Source: Podospora comata | Taxonomy: Eukaryota; Ascomycota; Sordariomycetes; Sordariales; Podosporaceae | Assembly (NCBI GenBank): GCA_017354895.1 | Contig: CP071498.1 | Coordinates: forward strand, 868,001 to 932,000 | Direction: 5' to 3' | Length of the DNA stretch: 64,000 nucleotides | In this document: one piece after another, positions 1-15,776 of the stretch | Layout of the letters: each line of letters opens with the position of its first letter | Numbering within the stretch: the stretch's first letter is position 1 | Translations under genes and position numbers: made by a program | Notes under the pieces: generated by a model | Database searches by the model: none | Seen by the model: only the letters and a program-made list of their open reading frames with translations | Told to the model about the DNA's origin: nothing

Positions 1-341
1 TCCAAGTTTGGGTCAACCACCACACCAGGCCTGGAACCAACAACACTGCCCCAACATCACCAGTAATTCCTATGCGAGTTGAGGAAGCGAGCCATCACCT
101 GACACACATCACCTGCTGCCTGCCCCATTAAAGAAAACTCTCGTAAATTGTAGCTAACTTTTCTGTCTTTCTGACACATAACCAAAAACACGACACGCGG
201 CCCGTTATTCGCTTTCTTCTTACTCGATTTTTGACACACAGCCCAGCCCAGACCCCAACAAGAATAGAAACCCAGCCCGGCCATAGACACACTCGTCGAG
301 TTGATCAACAGAGCCTCTATTTTTCCTCGTCCATGCATGAC
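1..341. other. 3' flank of the AROM gene; no gene seen
   Basis: This stretch lies downstream of the AROM stop codon and probably carries its 3' untranslated region, read on the minus strand. I see no coding region, RNA gene or repeat that I can support. The short open frames on both strands here lack recognisable sequence. Confidence 0.5.
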
Positions 342-5284
<4,943 letters not shown>

Positions 5285-6439
5285 TTAAGCGGATCAACCC
5301 CTCCGATGACAGGACAGGGTAGCACCGAGTGGGCAGCCTCAATATTCGGATCGCGTTCCGATGATTTGGTTTCTCTTCAATATCAAAATCCGTGTATATG
5401 TGTACAAAGAGCACAGGAATCACGGTCAATGAAGCAACCCCCACGACGACGGGACAGCATCCGAGCCTCGGGACTGTCTTTACCCGACTGTACGGGCGAG
5501 CACAAAGCTGCCGTTTGGGTGGACGGGTTGAGGTCTCACAGACCAAAATGCCCCTCCTTTTCTTCAAGACGTTGAGACACATGGCCAGCGAGCATGTCTC
5601 GAGAGGAATAAATAACCCGGAGAGCTATGGTGTCTCTTCCTTTCTTCTTGACGGGCTCAACAGTTTTGACTGAAACTATCCATACATAAACGAAGCTCAT
5701 GTTTGTGATTCCATTGACAGCCCAGTCATTGGCCGTTGTCGGAGCTTGTTAAGGTGGGTCTTGTTGAATTGGCTGCTTGCGGAGAACCCTGGCCTTGAGG
5801 TTGATGACATTGCCTGCCGGGATGTTGAGACCCCACCTGAAAGCTAATTAATGGCAGACACATCCTGGACAAAATAACAAAAAGACTGTGACATGAAATC
5901 AGAGCGTTGAAGGATAATTATTCAAAGGTCTGCAAGATACATTGAAGGCCGATATACGTATAATTTGAGGCCTATTCACCGCTATCTTTGAATGCCTCCT
6001 GACTGTCTTTTAGAGATAAGTCCTCGTTCCAAACCATGGCCGTCTCTGATTTTTGGTCAACCATGTGAGATGGCCAGATGTCAAACACCCTTGCGGATCT
6101 GTGGCTCATACGATGACTACTCACAAATACTTTATCTCAACTTCGGATCAACCCAACCTCAATATGAAGCCGAGGGCGGAGAGCTATGAAGCCAAGTCAC
6201 TCTTTCCCAATGTCTTCTTTGTCTGTTGCCTTCTTAGGCTCTCCTTGGCAGTTGCACTTGGCAGGTACAGGCATAAGGCATAGGGCGTCGCGACGCCTTC
6301 CCAATCAAATTTGTGCTCGGACTTACGCCCTTCTCAAGGCTCGCATGTATTCTTGTTGATTCTGTCGCTTCCTGTCCTCATGTCTGTTCTCATGCCATTT
6401 CGACATGCCCACCACGGCGGACCACAGTTTCAACCAGCA

Positions 6440-6444
6440 TATAA
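6440..6444 (+). promoter_or_regulatory. Possible TATA element of rvt
   Basis: The sequence CATATAAC lies about 110 bp before the rvt start codon, a plausible distance for a short leader. The call rests on sequence and position only. Confidence 0.35.
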
Positions 6445-6473
6445 CAGGGTCCAGCCCGCCAGTCCTCGGAACA

Positions 6474-6527
6474 ATGCCTCTCTCTATAGACATCATACAT
6501 CACATTTTCACAAGACAACCTGGTTAA
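6474..6527 (+). promoter_or_regulatory. Candidate 17-codon upstream ORF in the rvt leader
   Basis: An ATG at 6474 opens a 17-codon frame (MPLSIDIIHHIFTRQPG) that stops at 6525-6527, 24 bp before the rvt ATG. It starts about 30 bp after the TATA-like element, so it is only in the transcript if initiation occurs just upstream of 6474. If transcribed, it could limit translation of rvt. Confidence 0.35.
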
Positions 6528-6551
6528 TCCCCACGACATCCATCTCGCAAC

Positions 6552-9321
6552 ATGGCCTCTCCAACCTCGGTCCTCTCCAAGACCTTGCAGAGCATCACCC
6601 GCAGCAAGATCCGCGAGTTGGAGTCCTGCCACAAGTCCTACGAAGCTCGCAAATCCGACTTGCTTGCCCAGGTCGACGCGGCCACTGAGGAGCAAGATCG
6701 ACTGAGCCTTCTCCTGGACGCTTTCCGGGAACTGTACCCAGGGGCTCATGGAGATGTTTCACTTCACAACGTTGAGCGTTGGATCGCTCAGTCCCGTTAC
6801 GATGCGTCCATTCCCGTTTCCAAGCTGATGAGCTTTGGCCGGGAGCTCCGAGAGAAGCTCGATCACCAGAGCAGAAGGTTGAACATGGCTCATCTGTACT
6901 CGCGGCTCTTGACAGGTAAGCATACTTCTCTGCTTTTACCTCCTTTGTTTTGCGACATCTGGTCTAACAAACAATCTAGAATGGATGGATCAACCGCCTG
7001 CAGTTTCATCCCCTGTTGCGGCTGATGACGGGCTTGATGATTCCTTTGAACTTGTTGAGCGCCAGCGCCAGCGGCTGTCTGAACTTGTTGACAAGTTTGA
7101 ATCGGTCGTTTTTAAGCCTCTGGAGACGAGTGGTGCTGAGATCCGCAAATTCCTCGACCGTCTGTTCCCTGATGAGAAGAGTCTGAAAGCCTTGGAAGAG
7201 CTTCGCAAAACTGTCGCCATCGAAACTACGTCCTTCATGTCCCAGGCTTCACCGTTCAACCAGAAGTCTCTCACTACTTGCATCAACGGTCTCTTGACTG
7301 AGGATATTCTCAGCGATGAAAAGCAAGCCATCCTCCAGGACTTTCTGGGGAGTGATGTCGCCCTAGCCGAGATTGCCGACGTTTTGAACACGCGTTTCTC
7401 TGATATCAAGCAATGGCAGTGGGACGCCGGGAAGGACGGTATCCGCGTCATCCCTCGAGCGGGTTTGAATGGCAAGTATCGAGTGTGGGCCGACGACGAT
7501 ATCCTGCAAATGATTTTCGTCCAGTACATAGGTGTGAGACTCTGCAACATCATCAAGCCAGCCCTGAAGATTTTCATGTGGGCCGTACGCCAGAGGGATC
7601 TCGACAACAACACAGTCCCAACCGCAGCTGAGAGCGAGAGGCGCAGATATTACCTCAGTGAGTATCCGACTTCGCATAACGTCGAGGACATGCGCATGGA
7701 GGACTACATGGAGACCTTCTTTCTGTCGCAGCTGCCAAGCACCGAATCCGACATGAACCGTTATGACGACGACAGTGACGGGAGCGATGATGGCAGTGTT
7801 CAAGATCGCAACACATCTACGCCAAAAAAATCCAACATCAAGCAGCAGCTTTTGCGACGTTTGACAACAGAGCTGCTTATTCATCGACTCCGCGGCGTGA
7901 CTCTTGAAAACCGCCATGAGGCCAGCAACCCTGTTGCGCTGGTTCAGACAGACTTGCAATGGTACGGAACAGGTCTCTCTCACACCACCATCTATTCCCT
8001 GATGCGATATATTGGTTTTGGTCAGGACTGGATCAGCTTTTTCAAGAAATACCTCGAAGCCCCGCTCAACCTTGACATGGCTTCCGACAACCGGACCCAA
8101 CTTGGGCCGCGCACTCGAAAGAGGGGTGTCCCCATGGCACACGCATCGGAGAAGTTGACTGGGGAGTTGGTGTTGTTCTTCATGGATATTGCAGTCAACC
8201 GCGAGACTGGGATCCTGCCATACCGCTTGCATGACGACATCTGGCTTCTGGGCGAGCCCACCAGAGCGGCCCAAGCCTGGGAGTGCATGCAATTGTTCGC
8301 CAAGGTCTTTGGTCTCGAGTTCAACAGGAGCAAAACTGGGTCTGTCTATCTCCCAGGCGCCAGCAACAGGGACACTGATGTTTCTGATATCTTGCCGGTC
8401 GGGCCAGTCACCATTGGCTTCTTGCAACTCGACCCAGAGACGGGACGATGGACCATCGACCAGAAGCTCGTCTTTGCGCATGTCGACCAGCTGAAGAAGC
8501 AGCTTGACGAGTGCAATAGTGTTCTCTCCTGGGTTCAAACCTGGAACAGCTGCATTGGTCGGTTTTTCAGCCACACGTTTGGCGAGCCTGCCTTCTGTTT
8601 TGGACGGGAACACATCAGTGAGGTGTTGGACACGTACACCAAGATGCTGGCGAGGCTTTTCCCTGCAGAGAACGGCGTGCAAGGCAGCGTGGTTGAGCAC
8701 CTCAAGGCGATTCTCCGCGACCGTTTCGGCGTCTCGGATCTGCCTGATGCTTTCATCTTTTTGCCTGAGCAACTTGGCGGTTTGGGGTTGAGAAACCCGT
8801 TTGTGAGCTTGTTCTTGATCCGCGACGGCATCACGAAGACTCCGGATGAGATTCTCGACGAGTATCTCGAGTGGGAGCACGCATCATACCTGGAGCGAAA
8901 GAATGTGTTTGCGAAGGAAGACGACAAGTATCGCTATCGGCGTTTGGTGAATATCCTTTCCCCTGAAGAGATCTCGGAGACATCAGCGGTCAAGGAATCG
9001 GAGCAGGATGTTTTCTTCTCGTTTGACGAGTTCTGCCGGTTTCGCGAGAGGACACAGACAAAGTATCGGTCTGTGTACGAGGAGCTTCAGACGGTTCCTC
9101 GCACAGAGGGTATCCACTTGAGCGCCGACGTGAGCCGCAAGTTGAAGGCATTCCTTGCCGGTGTTGAGATTGACTCGGAGAAGAAGTGGTTCTTGCAGCT
9201 CTATACAGAGGAGTTGCTGCGGGACTTTGGAAGCCTGACTTTGGTCGACAAGCAATTCCTGCCTGTCGGTGTGTTGGAACTGATGAGAGGCAAAAAGGTC
9301 ACCTGGAAGATGGTGCTGTGA
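6552..9321 (+). CDS. rvt: RVT: reverse transcriptase-related cellular protein (domesticated)
   Basis: I recognise this as a member of the rvt class: single-copy cellular genes related to reverse transcriptases, first characterised in Neurospora crassa, where the purified protein is multimeric and prefers NTPs over dNTPs. The exons are 6552..6915 and 6980..9321 (64-bp intron, GTAAGC...TCTAG), giving 901 residues with no breaks. The N-terminal third is rich in heptad-like, charged helical sequence (about 1-200), as expected of the coiled-coil region in the family. The RT core carries motif A QTDLQWYG (Asp446), motif B RGVPMAHASEKLTGE (about 502-516) and motif C LHDDIWLLG (Asp540, Asp541), then a motif-D-like segment. 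An acidic DDDSDGSDDGS patch sits at about residue 380-390. No integrase, endonuclease, capsid, LTR or terminal repeat flanks it, so it is a host gene and not a mobile element. It converges on the amino-acid permease. The biological role of the family is unknown. Confidence 0.88.
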
Positions 9322-9509
9322 TGGGAGACTCGGGGCGCTTTGTGTGGGAAACCATTATGAATTAAAACAGAAGGGTACTGTCGCTATGATGCATTCCAAT
9401 ACATATATCCACACGCCTGCGCTTCCTCATGAACCAAAAGGTCAATTATCTTTTAAAGCCCCAAAATTAACCATTGAAAAGCCAAAAACACTCGGGCCCC
9501 TTCGCGTCG

Positions 9510-11190
9510 TTACACCTTTCCATCGGCCGCGTCGCGCTCCTCGTGCGAGTCATAGCGCCCACGGAAGAGGTCGGCGGCAGCTGGGTGGACGAAACCTTGC
9601 CTATACCAGAGCTTGTGCCCGATCCAGAAGGCGGCAAACAAGATGAGACTGATGTAGGCGGCAAAAAAGTCGCTAGTCTTCCACTCGATGAACACGGTGA
9701 AGCCTTGGGTCAAGGCGACAAGGATGTTGAAAAAGAGACCGTACCACGCGGTGAACGGCTGGAACTTGGAGATGTAGGGCAGGCCGGAAACGGGAACGTT
9801 TTGGGCCTTGAGCGCACGTCTGAAGCCAATCAACGAGGCACATGTGCTTCCCCAGGTGGTAAGACCGGCGACACCGCTGATGTTGAGCAGCCAGTTGAAG
9901 GCCTCCTGACCTCCGGCGGGTGACAGGTTCAAAAATCCGAGCAGGCCGATGGCCGAGGTGACGGCCACGGCATAGATTGGAATACCATGCTTGTTGGTCT
10001 TGGTCAGGATCTTGGGAGCAAGACCCTCCTCGGCGAGCGCAAGAAGCACACGGCTGCCCGAGTAGACGTTGGAGTTGGCAGCTGACAGCACAGCCGTCAG
10101 CAGAACGGCGTTGATGATGTGCGGCAAGACGGGGACACCGGCAAGGTCAGCAGCAACCACAAGAGGCGAGGCCTTGGCGTTGGTCGACCCGTTGGCAGCC
10201 TGGTCCTTGAGGGTTGGGTCGTTGGATGGCACAATCATGCCGAGCAGAAAGATTGTGACGACAAACATGACCATGATACCCCAGAAGGTAGTCCGGATGG
10301 CGCTTGGAACCGTCTTCTTGGGGTTGCGAGCCTCACCGGCAGCCACGCCGACAAGCTCAGCGCCCTGGTACGCAAACGAGGCTTGAATCATGACTGCCCA
10401 AAAGCCGACGAATTTTCCGACACCACCCGACACCAAGTGCTCGACAAATGGACCTTGTTCCCTCCAGTGCTTGAATCCAATCACGCCCTGCTGCCCGGCA
10501 CCGGCAGCGATGCAAATGGCAAAGATGATGAAGCCGAGAATGGTGATAACCTTCAAACTCGACAGCCACATTTCGAGCTCGCCATAGATGCCGACGGGGA
10601 GGTAGTTGACCAGCGTAAAGATGACGAAAAAGACAGCGATGAAAATGCCAATGTTTATATCCTCGTTCCAGTACTGAATAATCAAGCCCGATGCACTGAG
10701 AGAAAGAGCGTAGGTGATAGCCCCTAGTTCAAACAATGTCAGCATTCACGCCTCACCATACACACAAGTATCAACCCCCAGAAAACTCACAGCCAAACCA
10801 ATACAACCACCCAACCGCAAACCCCAAACTCGGGTCAACAAACCTCGTCGCATACGTCGAAAAGGCACCTGCGGTAGGGATATACGTCGACAACTCGCCC
10901 AAGCTCACCATGACCGACCACAGCATGGTCCCAACAAACAGATAAGACAGCAGACACCCCAGCGGACCAGCCTTCAAAAGCGCCGTGCCGCTACCCAGGA
11001 AGAAACCCGTCCCGATCGTACCGCCGATGGCGATAAAGTTGAGATGCCTCGCCGACAGGGTCCTCTGCAGCTCTCCCTGCTGATCCGATTCCGCATCACC
11101 GCCTGTCGGTCCCTTCTTCTCAACCGTCACACCTCCGTCCATGACTCCCGAGTCGGCCGGGGACGGCCATTCGTTTGCGTCCTTGACCAT
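9510..11190 (-). CDS. Amino-acid permease (AAP/YAT family)
   Basis: This is a predicted plasma-membrane symporter that takes up amino acids. The exons are 11190..10791 and 10723..9510 (67-bp intron, GTGAGT...ACTAG), giving 537 residues, the usual length of the fungal family. The hydrophilic cytosolic N-terminus (about 1-48) is followed by about 12 hydrophobic segments. The family signature in TM1 is GGTIGTGFFLGSG from residue 56. Splicing joins GWLYWFG to WAITYALSLSASG, a join typical of the family. The C-terminal tail is short and acidic/basic (ends ERDAADGKV). The substrate cannot be decided from sequence; a broad-range Gap1-like or a Dip5-like carrier are both possible. The stop codon lies only 188 bp from that of convergent rvt, so 3' ends may overlap. 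The sequence upstream is ATG-free on this strand for about 1 kb. Confidence 0.93.
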
Positions 11191-12224
11191 TATCGATCAC
11201 CTATGTAGTTGTCGTCTCTTCCGTTGCTCCGGGGTTGGGTGGTGGGGGGCGGGCACACTCACCCGGCCGAATCGGACCGAGCTGATTTTTTTTTTGTGTG
11301 TGAAAGGGACTTGCGAAAAAGTCACAGGCCCTTTCTAACAACCACACAAAACAAATGGTCGGCGCCAAAGAGAACGCGGGGATGGGAGGGATCGAAGCGG
11401 CACAACAAGCGGGAAAGGGATTGGGAAATCCAAAAAGAAAGAATGGACGTGTTATGAGAAAAAATGTGTTCTCGATCGGCCCCGGGTGGATACACCTTTC
11501 CCCGAGGGATGGGTGACTCCTTGTTCGGGGATTCTTGGGATTCGTGAGTGGTTGATTGGGTATTTGTGGAGAGAGAGAACTGGAGAATCTCGCTGAAAAG
11601 CCGGGGAACCCTCTTTTTTCTCTCTCGGTCAAAGATCTCCGGGTTTCGGGATGTAAAGTCTCGGGGTGTGGTTTATAAACGAATGGATAAGGTAGGGTAA
11701 TAAAATAAAAAAGAATGCAAGGCAAGACACCAAAGAAAAGTATCAACTCTAATGACTACTACAATAGGGATGCAGTAGTTGGTCTTAGAGCCTTTTCTGT
11801 AAGCTTGTTTGGTTGGTTATTACACCCCGCAGAGGAGGGAAGGAAGGAAGGAAGGTGGTGATGGTGGTGGTGGGTTGGGAAGGCGGGGGGCGTAAAGCCA
11901 AGGATATAAACCTTTTTTTCTTTCTCTCTTCTCACTTTCAGCCAAAAACCCTGTTGATGAAAATATCGGTGTTTGTCTCTTCCGTATGGCTTGGTGGGTG
12001 GGTTGGTGGTGAAGCAAAGCGAGAATGCGGAATATGCCGAGCGTTGTTGACAATGCAAATTGGTTGTCTCTTTTCAAGGGATGACCCAAATTCAGGGGTT
12101 GGGCTGGGAGAATGTCAATAATCAACAATGGATGTGATGCACCAACACAGCAACGATGGGAAGATGGGAGTTGAAACAAAAAAAATCCGGGGATGGATCG
12201 AGCTTAAAGTCTGGGGTATATAAA
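11191..12224 (-). promoter_or_regulatory. ATG-free putative long 5' leader of the permease
   Basis: Reading the minus strand, I find no ATG between the permease start codon at 11190 and 12225, a distance of 1034 bases. The plus strand of the same stretch has about 25. This strong asymmetry is what selection against upstream start codons in a long transcript leader would leave. The leader is C/T-rich and AG-poor on the coding strand. An open frame of about 180 codons without any ATG runs through 11746..11201 and is a by-product of this composition. Confidence 0.45.
12217..12222 (-). promoter_or_regulatory. Possible TATA element for the permease long leader
   Basis: A palindromic TATATA (within GTTTATATACC on the minus strand) lies at the far edge of the ATG-free stretch. 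It is a candidate core promoter that would give a leader of about 1 kb. A second TATA-like TTTATAAAC lies at 11672-11680 and would give a leader of about 450 nt. Confidence 0.3.
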
Positions 12225-12405
12225 CATTTGGAATTCACAGATTTTAGGGTGCAAAAGCAAAGGAAAGCATGACCCGAAGAGTATTCAACGGTCGCGACCG
12301 GCCGTTGTTGGCGAGTGAAAGAGCCAAAGACTCGGCTGTTGAGTGACGTTTTGAACCACTTTGGGCCTGCCATCCTGCTAGACTGGAAAGACTGACCGAG
12401 GTTCG

Positions 12406-12443
12406 AAAAAAAAAAAGTCAAAAAAAAAAAAAAAAAAAAAAAA
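12406..12443. repeat. Long poly(dA:dT) tracts
   Basis: There are 11 A residues at 12406-12416, then GTC, then 24 A residues at 12420-12443. The tract lies about 190 bp upstream of the TATATA at 12217 on the permease side. Poly(dA:dT) tracts of this kind commonly mark nucleosome-depleted promoter DNA in fungi. I see no target-site duplication or element body that would make it a retroposon tail. Confidence 0.7.
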
Positions 12444-13995
12444 CCGGTTGTCGATCACCACCAGTGCGCTGACATATGACTACCACCCGCAAGGGAAAAC
12501 ATCACCACGTTCCCACATTTTTTTCTTCGTTTTTTGTTGGCTCCAGAGCTTCTCTTCCCGAACACCGAACCCATCCTTCTACAGTATCTACTGCAATTAC
12601 TAGCGGGAAATGTACATACTCCAGTACATATGCCCGCATACTGCATTGCATTGCATAAGCCCTCCTCGCCTGTTCCGGGGATAGAGTCCAGACCCTCTTT
12701 ACTTCATCCCTCATTATTTTTCCCCTTCCCACATTTGTAGGCTTTTCCCAGCAAATACCTCCCCTAGAAGATATCCAAGAACCACACTGCCCTCCACTAA
12801 ATGATATCTTCCCACGTTACTCACCATCCCAATCTCCCACCCCCACAACCCTCCCCATCTTCACACACACGCACATAAATAACCCTCTCACCCTCCCCAG
12901 ATCCAGCATCTGAGGTACCCGAGCATCGCCCCTGCCAAGCCTTTCCTCAGTGGCGCAACCAAAAGAAAAGCACGCAACCGCCCCGGAATCACAACGATCC
13001 CTTGCTCACACCAACCAAAAAAGAAAAAACTTTCTTCTCCCGCTTCCACTGCCGAACAAACCCCCACTCACCTTATTCTCTCTCATATCTTTATCTCCGT
13101 GATCAAGCCCCCGGCGTCCTCCGGCTCGACGGATGCGAACAAACTCGACCCCCCTGCTAAACCCATGTTATGTTCTTGGCAGGTAGTTGCAAGGTGAACA
13201 AGGGGGGTCTACTTTTGCTCGCAACCGCAGTACCGTAATATCCTCTGGGCCCATCACCAGATGGAACCACACCACGGATGCATTGAATGAATGTGTCACC
13301 CGTCCCAGGTCTGTTCCGGGCACCCGGGTTACCTACAAGCTTTCACCTCGTACCAAATCTTGTCAAAGACCCAGCAGCTTCGAATTCATATCAAACCACA
13401 AAATCGATATTTACTATCAAAACTAACCCTCCACTAAAAAAAGAAACAAAAACCCATTCCCGTGAATCCATAATCAGCAAGAACATTTAAATATATATAT
13501 TACCCACCACAAGCCGTCTTCTACTTCGCCTTCATCTTCTTTGCCAGACAAGACAAGACAGACAGACAGACAGACAGGCCTGCTAACTATTAAAAATAAA
13601 GTTTTTTTTCTTCCATCCCTACAACTATCTCTCTCTCTCTCTTTGAACCAAAGCCCTCCGTGCTCTCTCTCTCTTTGGAACTCGCATACACGGCACAAAA
13701 CGCCAGCGCGTACACTCGACACGTATATTTAGGTGCCCTTGGCAATGCCGTAGGGTAGCAAGCAAACAGACATCCCAACAAAACCCATTGTTTTCGCCTA
13801 TCCGCCAAAAGAAAGGAATCCCTACAACAGACGCATGTTTATGCTTCTCCAGGGCCGTGGCCAAGAGAGCGACAAATATATGACCTCTAGAGATGCAAGC
13901 AAGAGAGACTCCAGGTCGCCTTCCCAGTCGTAATGCAAATGCCCCGTCAAACTATTATGCAGTTTCGTGGCGGTTGGTATCATAAAAGGACAAAT
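12444..13995. other. Intergenic region between permease promoter and sugar-transporter 3' end
   Basis: No gene is supported here. The plus strand is C-rich and full of short C/T and CA tracts (for example 12770-13100). A (GACA)5 microsatellite lies at 13557-13576 and a (CT)n run near 13628-13643. The last part is probably the 3' untranslated region of the sugar transporter on the minus strand. Confidence 0.5.
13557..13576. repeat. (GACA)5 microsatellite
   Basis: Five perfect GACA units follow several imperfect AGACA units. A (CT)n stretch lies about 50 bp further on. This is simple sequence with no evident function. Confidence 0.8.
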
Positions 13996-15776
13996 TCAAG
14001 GGATTTGCTTGTCGCTCTTCTCCATGTGCGCAGTCTGCTTCTCGTCGCTGGCGGAACTGGAGGGTACCATGTCCTCGGACCACTTGGCGCTGGTGATGGG
14101 GTTGACGTGGAGCATGTACATGGTGTCAATCTCCTCCAAGCTGCGGTCCTTGCTCTCCACCAAGAAGAAGAAGACGATGAGGACAAGGGCAGCGCAGCAG
14201 CCGGCGAAGACGAGACCGTACAGGTAGCCGATCGAGTCGGTGATGAAGCGGGTGAAGAAGCTCATCAAAAAGTTCCAGAGCCAGTTGCTGGCAGTGGCAA
14301 TGGCCATGGCAGGAGCGCGGTACTTGGCAGGGTAGAGCTCGGCCGTGACGACCCAGACAAGAGGACCCCAGGTGGTGGCGAAGGCGGCGATGAACAGGCA
14401 AGAGAACACGATGAGGACGTTGCCGGCCGTGGGCGTGTTGGCTGGGTTGACGGGGTCAAGCTTGAAGCGACCAACAAACGAGTAGACGAAGAAGCACACC
14501 ATCATCCAGAGGGCGCCACCCATGAGAGCATTTCTTCTTCCACACTTCTTGACAATGTAGAGACCGCCAAAGGTGCAACCAACGTTGACGGAACCGAGAA
14601 TGATCTGGGTAACGTAGCTGTCGCTAAGACCGGTGGCACGGAAGATGGTGGTACCGTAGTAGAAGAAGAAGTTGGCACCCGTCAGTTGTTGACCAGCCTA
14701 ACTCAAAGTTAGTTCAAGTTGCATCCGGGTGGGGGACAGGGGTTAGTTACCTGGAGAGTTATACCAAGAAGGGTACGGTAGAGCATGCGGGGACCAGTGA
14801 AGATCTCGTACCAGCTCGTCTGGGCGCCGGCTCTCTCCTCATCAAGCTTGGCCTTGATTTCATCGATCTGTTGGTTGACAGAGGCGGCCCTCTCATCGAG
14901 GCCAGCAAGACGAGCGATACTCCTGCGCGCCTCCTCTTCGCGGCCAACACGGTAGGCGAAGCGGGGGGACTCGGGAAGGAAGAGGATACCAACACCGAGA
15001 ATGAGCGACCAAAGGAACGACAGACCGTTGGGAATGCGCCACGAGCCAGAGTTGGACATGGTGTGGGTGCCATAGTTGATCATCTCAGCAACCCAGATGC
15101 CGAGGGTGATGAAGAGTTGGTAGCACGAGATAAGAACACCTCTGATCTTGGCAGGGGCCGACTCGGACTGGTACATGGGTACCGCAACCGAGAGAGCACC
15201 AATACCAAAACCAGTGACGAGGCGACCGACAGCGAATTGAGCCCATGAGCTCGACGAAGAGATTTCAATGATGTTTCCAACGCAGCAGAAGACGGCAGTG
15301 ACCGAGATGGCCATGCGGCGACCCAAGGTATCGGCGATGCGGCCGGCAATGAGCGAACCAAACAAGCAGCCGGCCGGTAATAGGCCGACTATGGCACCTT
15401 GTCTGGGAGCGCTGAAGTCGTATTTGCCAGTGAGGACGTTGAATTCACCAAAGCGTCTGCCGTAGTCTTCCATATCGAAAAAGCCCGAGATTTGACCGCT
15501 AGCAAGGAAGCAGGTGGAGTCAGCTTGTGTCACCATATGGAGCCGCCGAACTGTCAAAAAAAGCAGGGCGCGGGATGGCGTGGGATGAAACAATCTCACT
15601 CACCTCACATAGCCAAACATAAACCCACCAATACTGGCAACAGCGCCTAGTAGGATGGCAAGGCCGGTGATGCGCTGCTCGGCAGCCAGAGAAGCGGCCG
15701 AGACGTTGGCCGGGGTGCCAGACTTGGGCGAATGCTCATCGTCCGTCGTCTCGTGGAGCGATTTTGGTCCCGCCAT
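13996..15776 (-). CDS. MFS sugar (hexose-type) transporter
   Basis: This is a predicted plasma-membrane sugar:proton symporter of the sugar-porter family. The exons are 15776..15604, 15498..14751 and 14697..13996 (introns of 105 and 53 bp), giving 540 residues. The N-terminus (about 1-35) is hydrophilic, followed by 12 hydrophobic segments. Family signatures are GRIADTLGRR after TM2, PESPR followed by YRVGREEEA at the start of the central cytosolic loop, QQLTGANFFFYYGT in TM7 (the QQxxGxNxxxYY sugar-binding signature) and a C-terminal VESKDRSLEEID, equivalent to PETKGxxLEE. Splicing exon 1 to 2 gives FGYVSGQISGFF, as in fungal hexose transporters. Two GT sites 5 bases apart lie at the first donor; only the downstream one (GTGAGT) keeps the frame. 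Glucose or another hexose is the likeliest substrate, but specificity cannot be read from sequence. Confidence 0.93.

Noticed and set aside
7363-8880. A 505-codon open frame on the minus strand
   Set aside because: It is antisense to the RT core of rvt and resembles nothing; the rvt motifs on the plus strand are decisive.
6552-9321. rvt as a retrotransposon remnant
   Set aside because: The gene is intact, has a spliceosomal intron and has no associated endonuclease, integrase, RNase H, capsid or terminal repeats.
11201-11746. A 181-codon open frame ending 11 bases before the permease start
   Set aside because: It contains no ATG; the pyrimidine-rich leader composition simply lacks stop codons in this frame.
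12406-12443. Poly-A tract as a possible LINE or SINE tail
   Set aside because: No target-site duplication, element body or second copy was seen; a promoter-type dA:dT tract explains it better.
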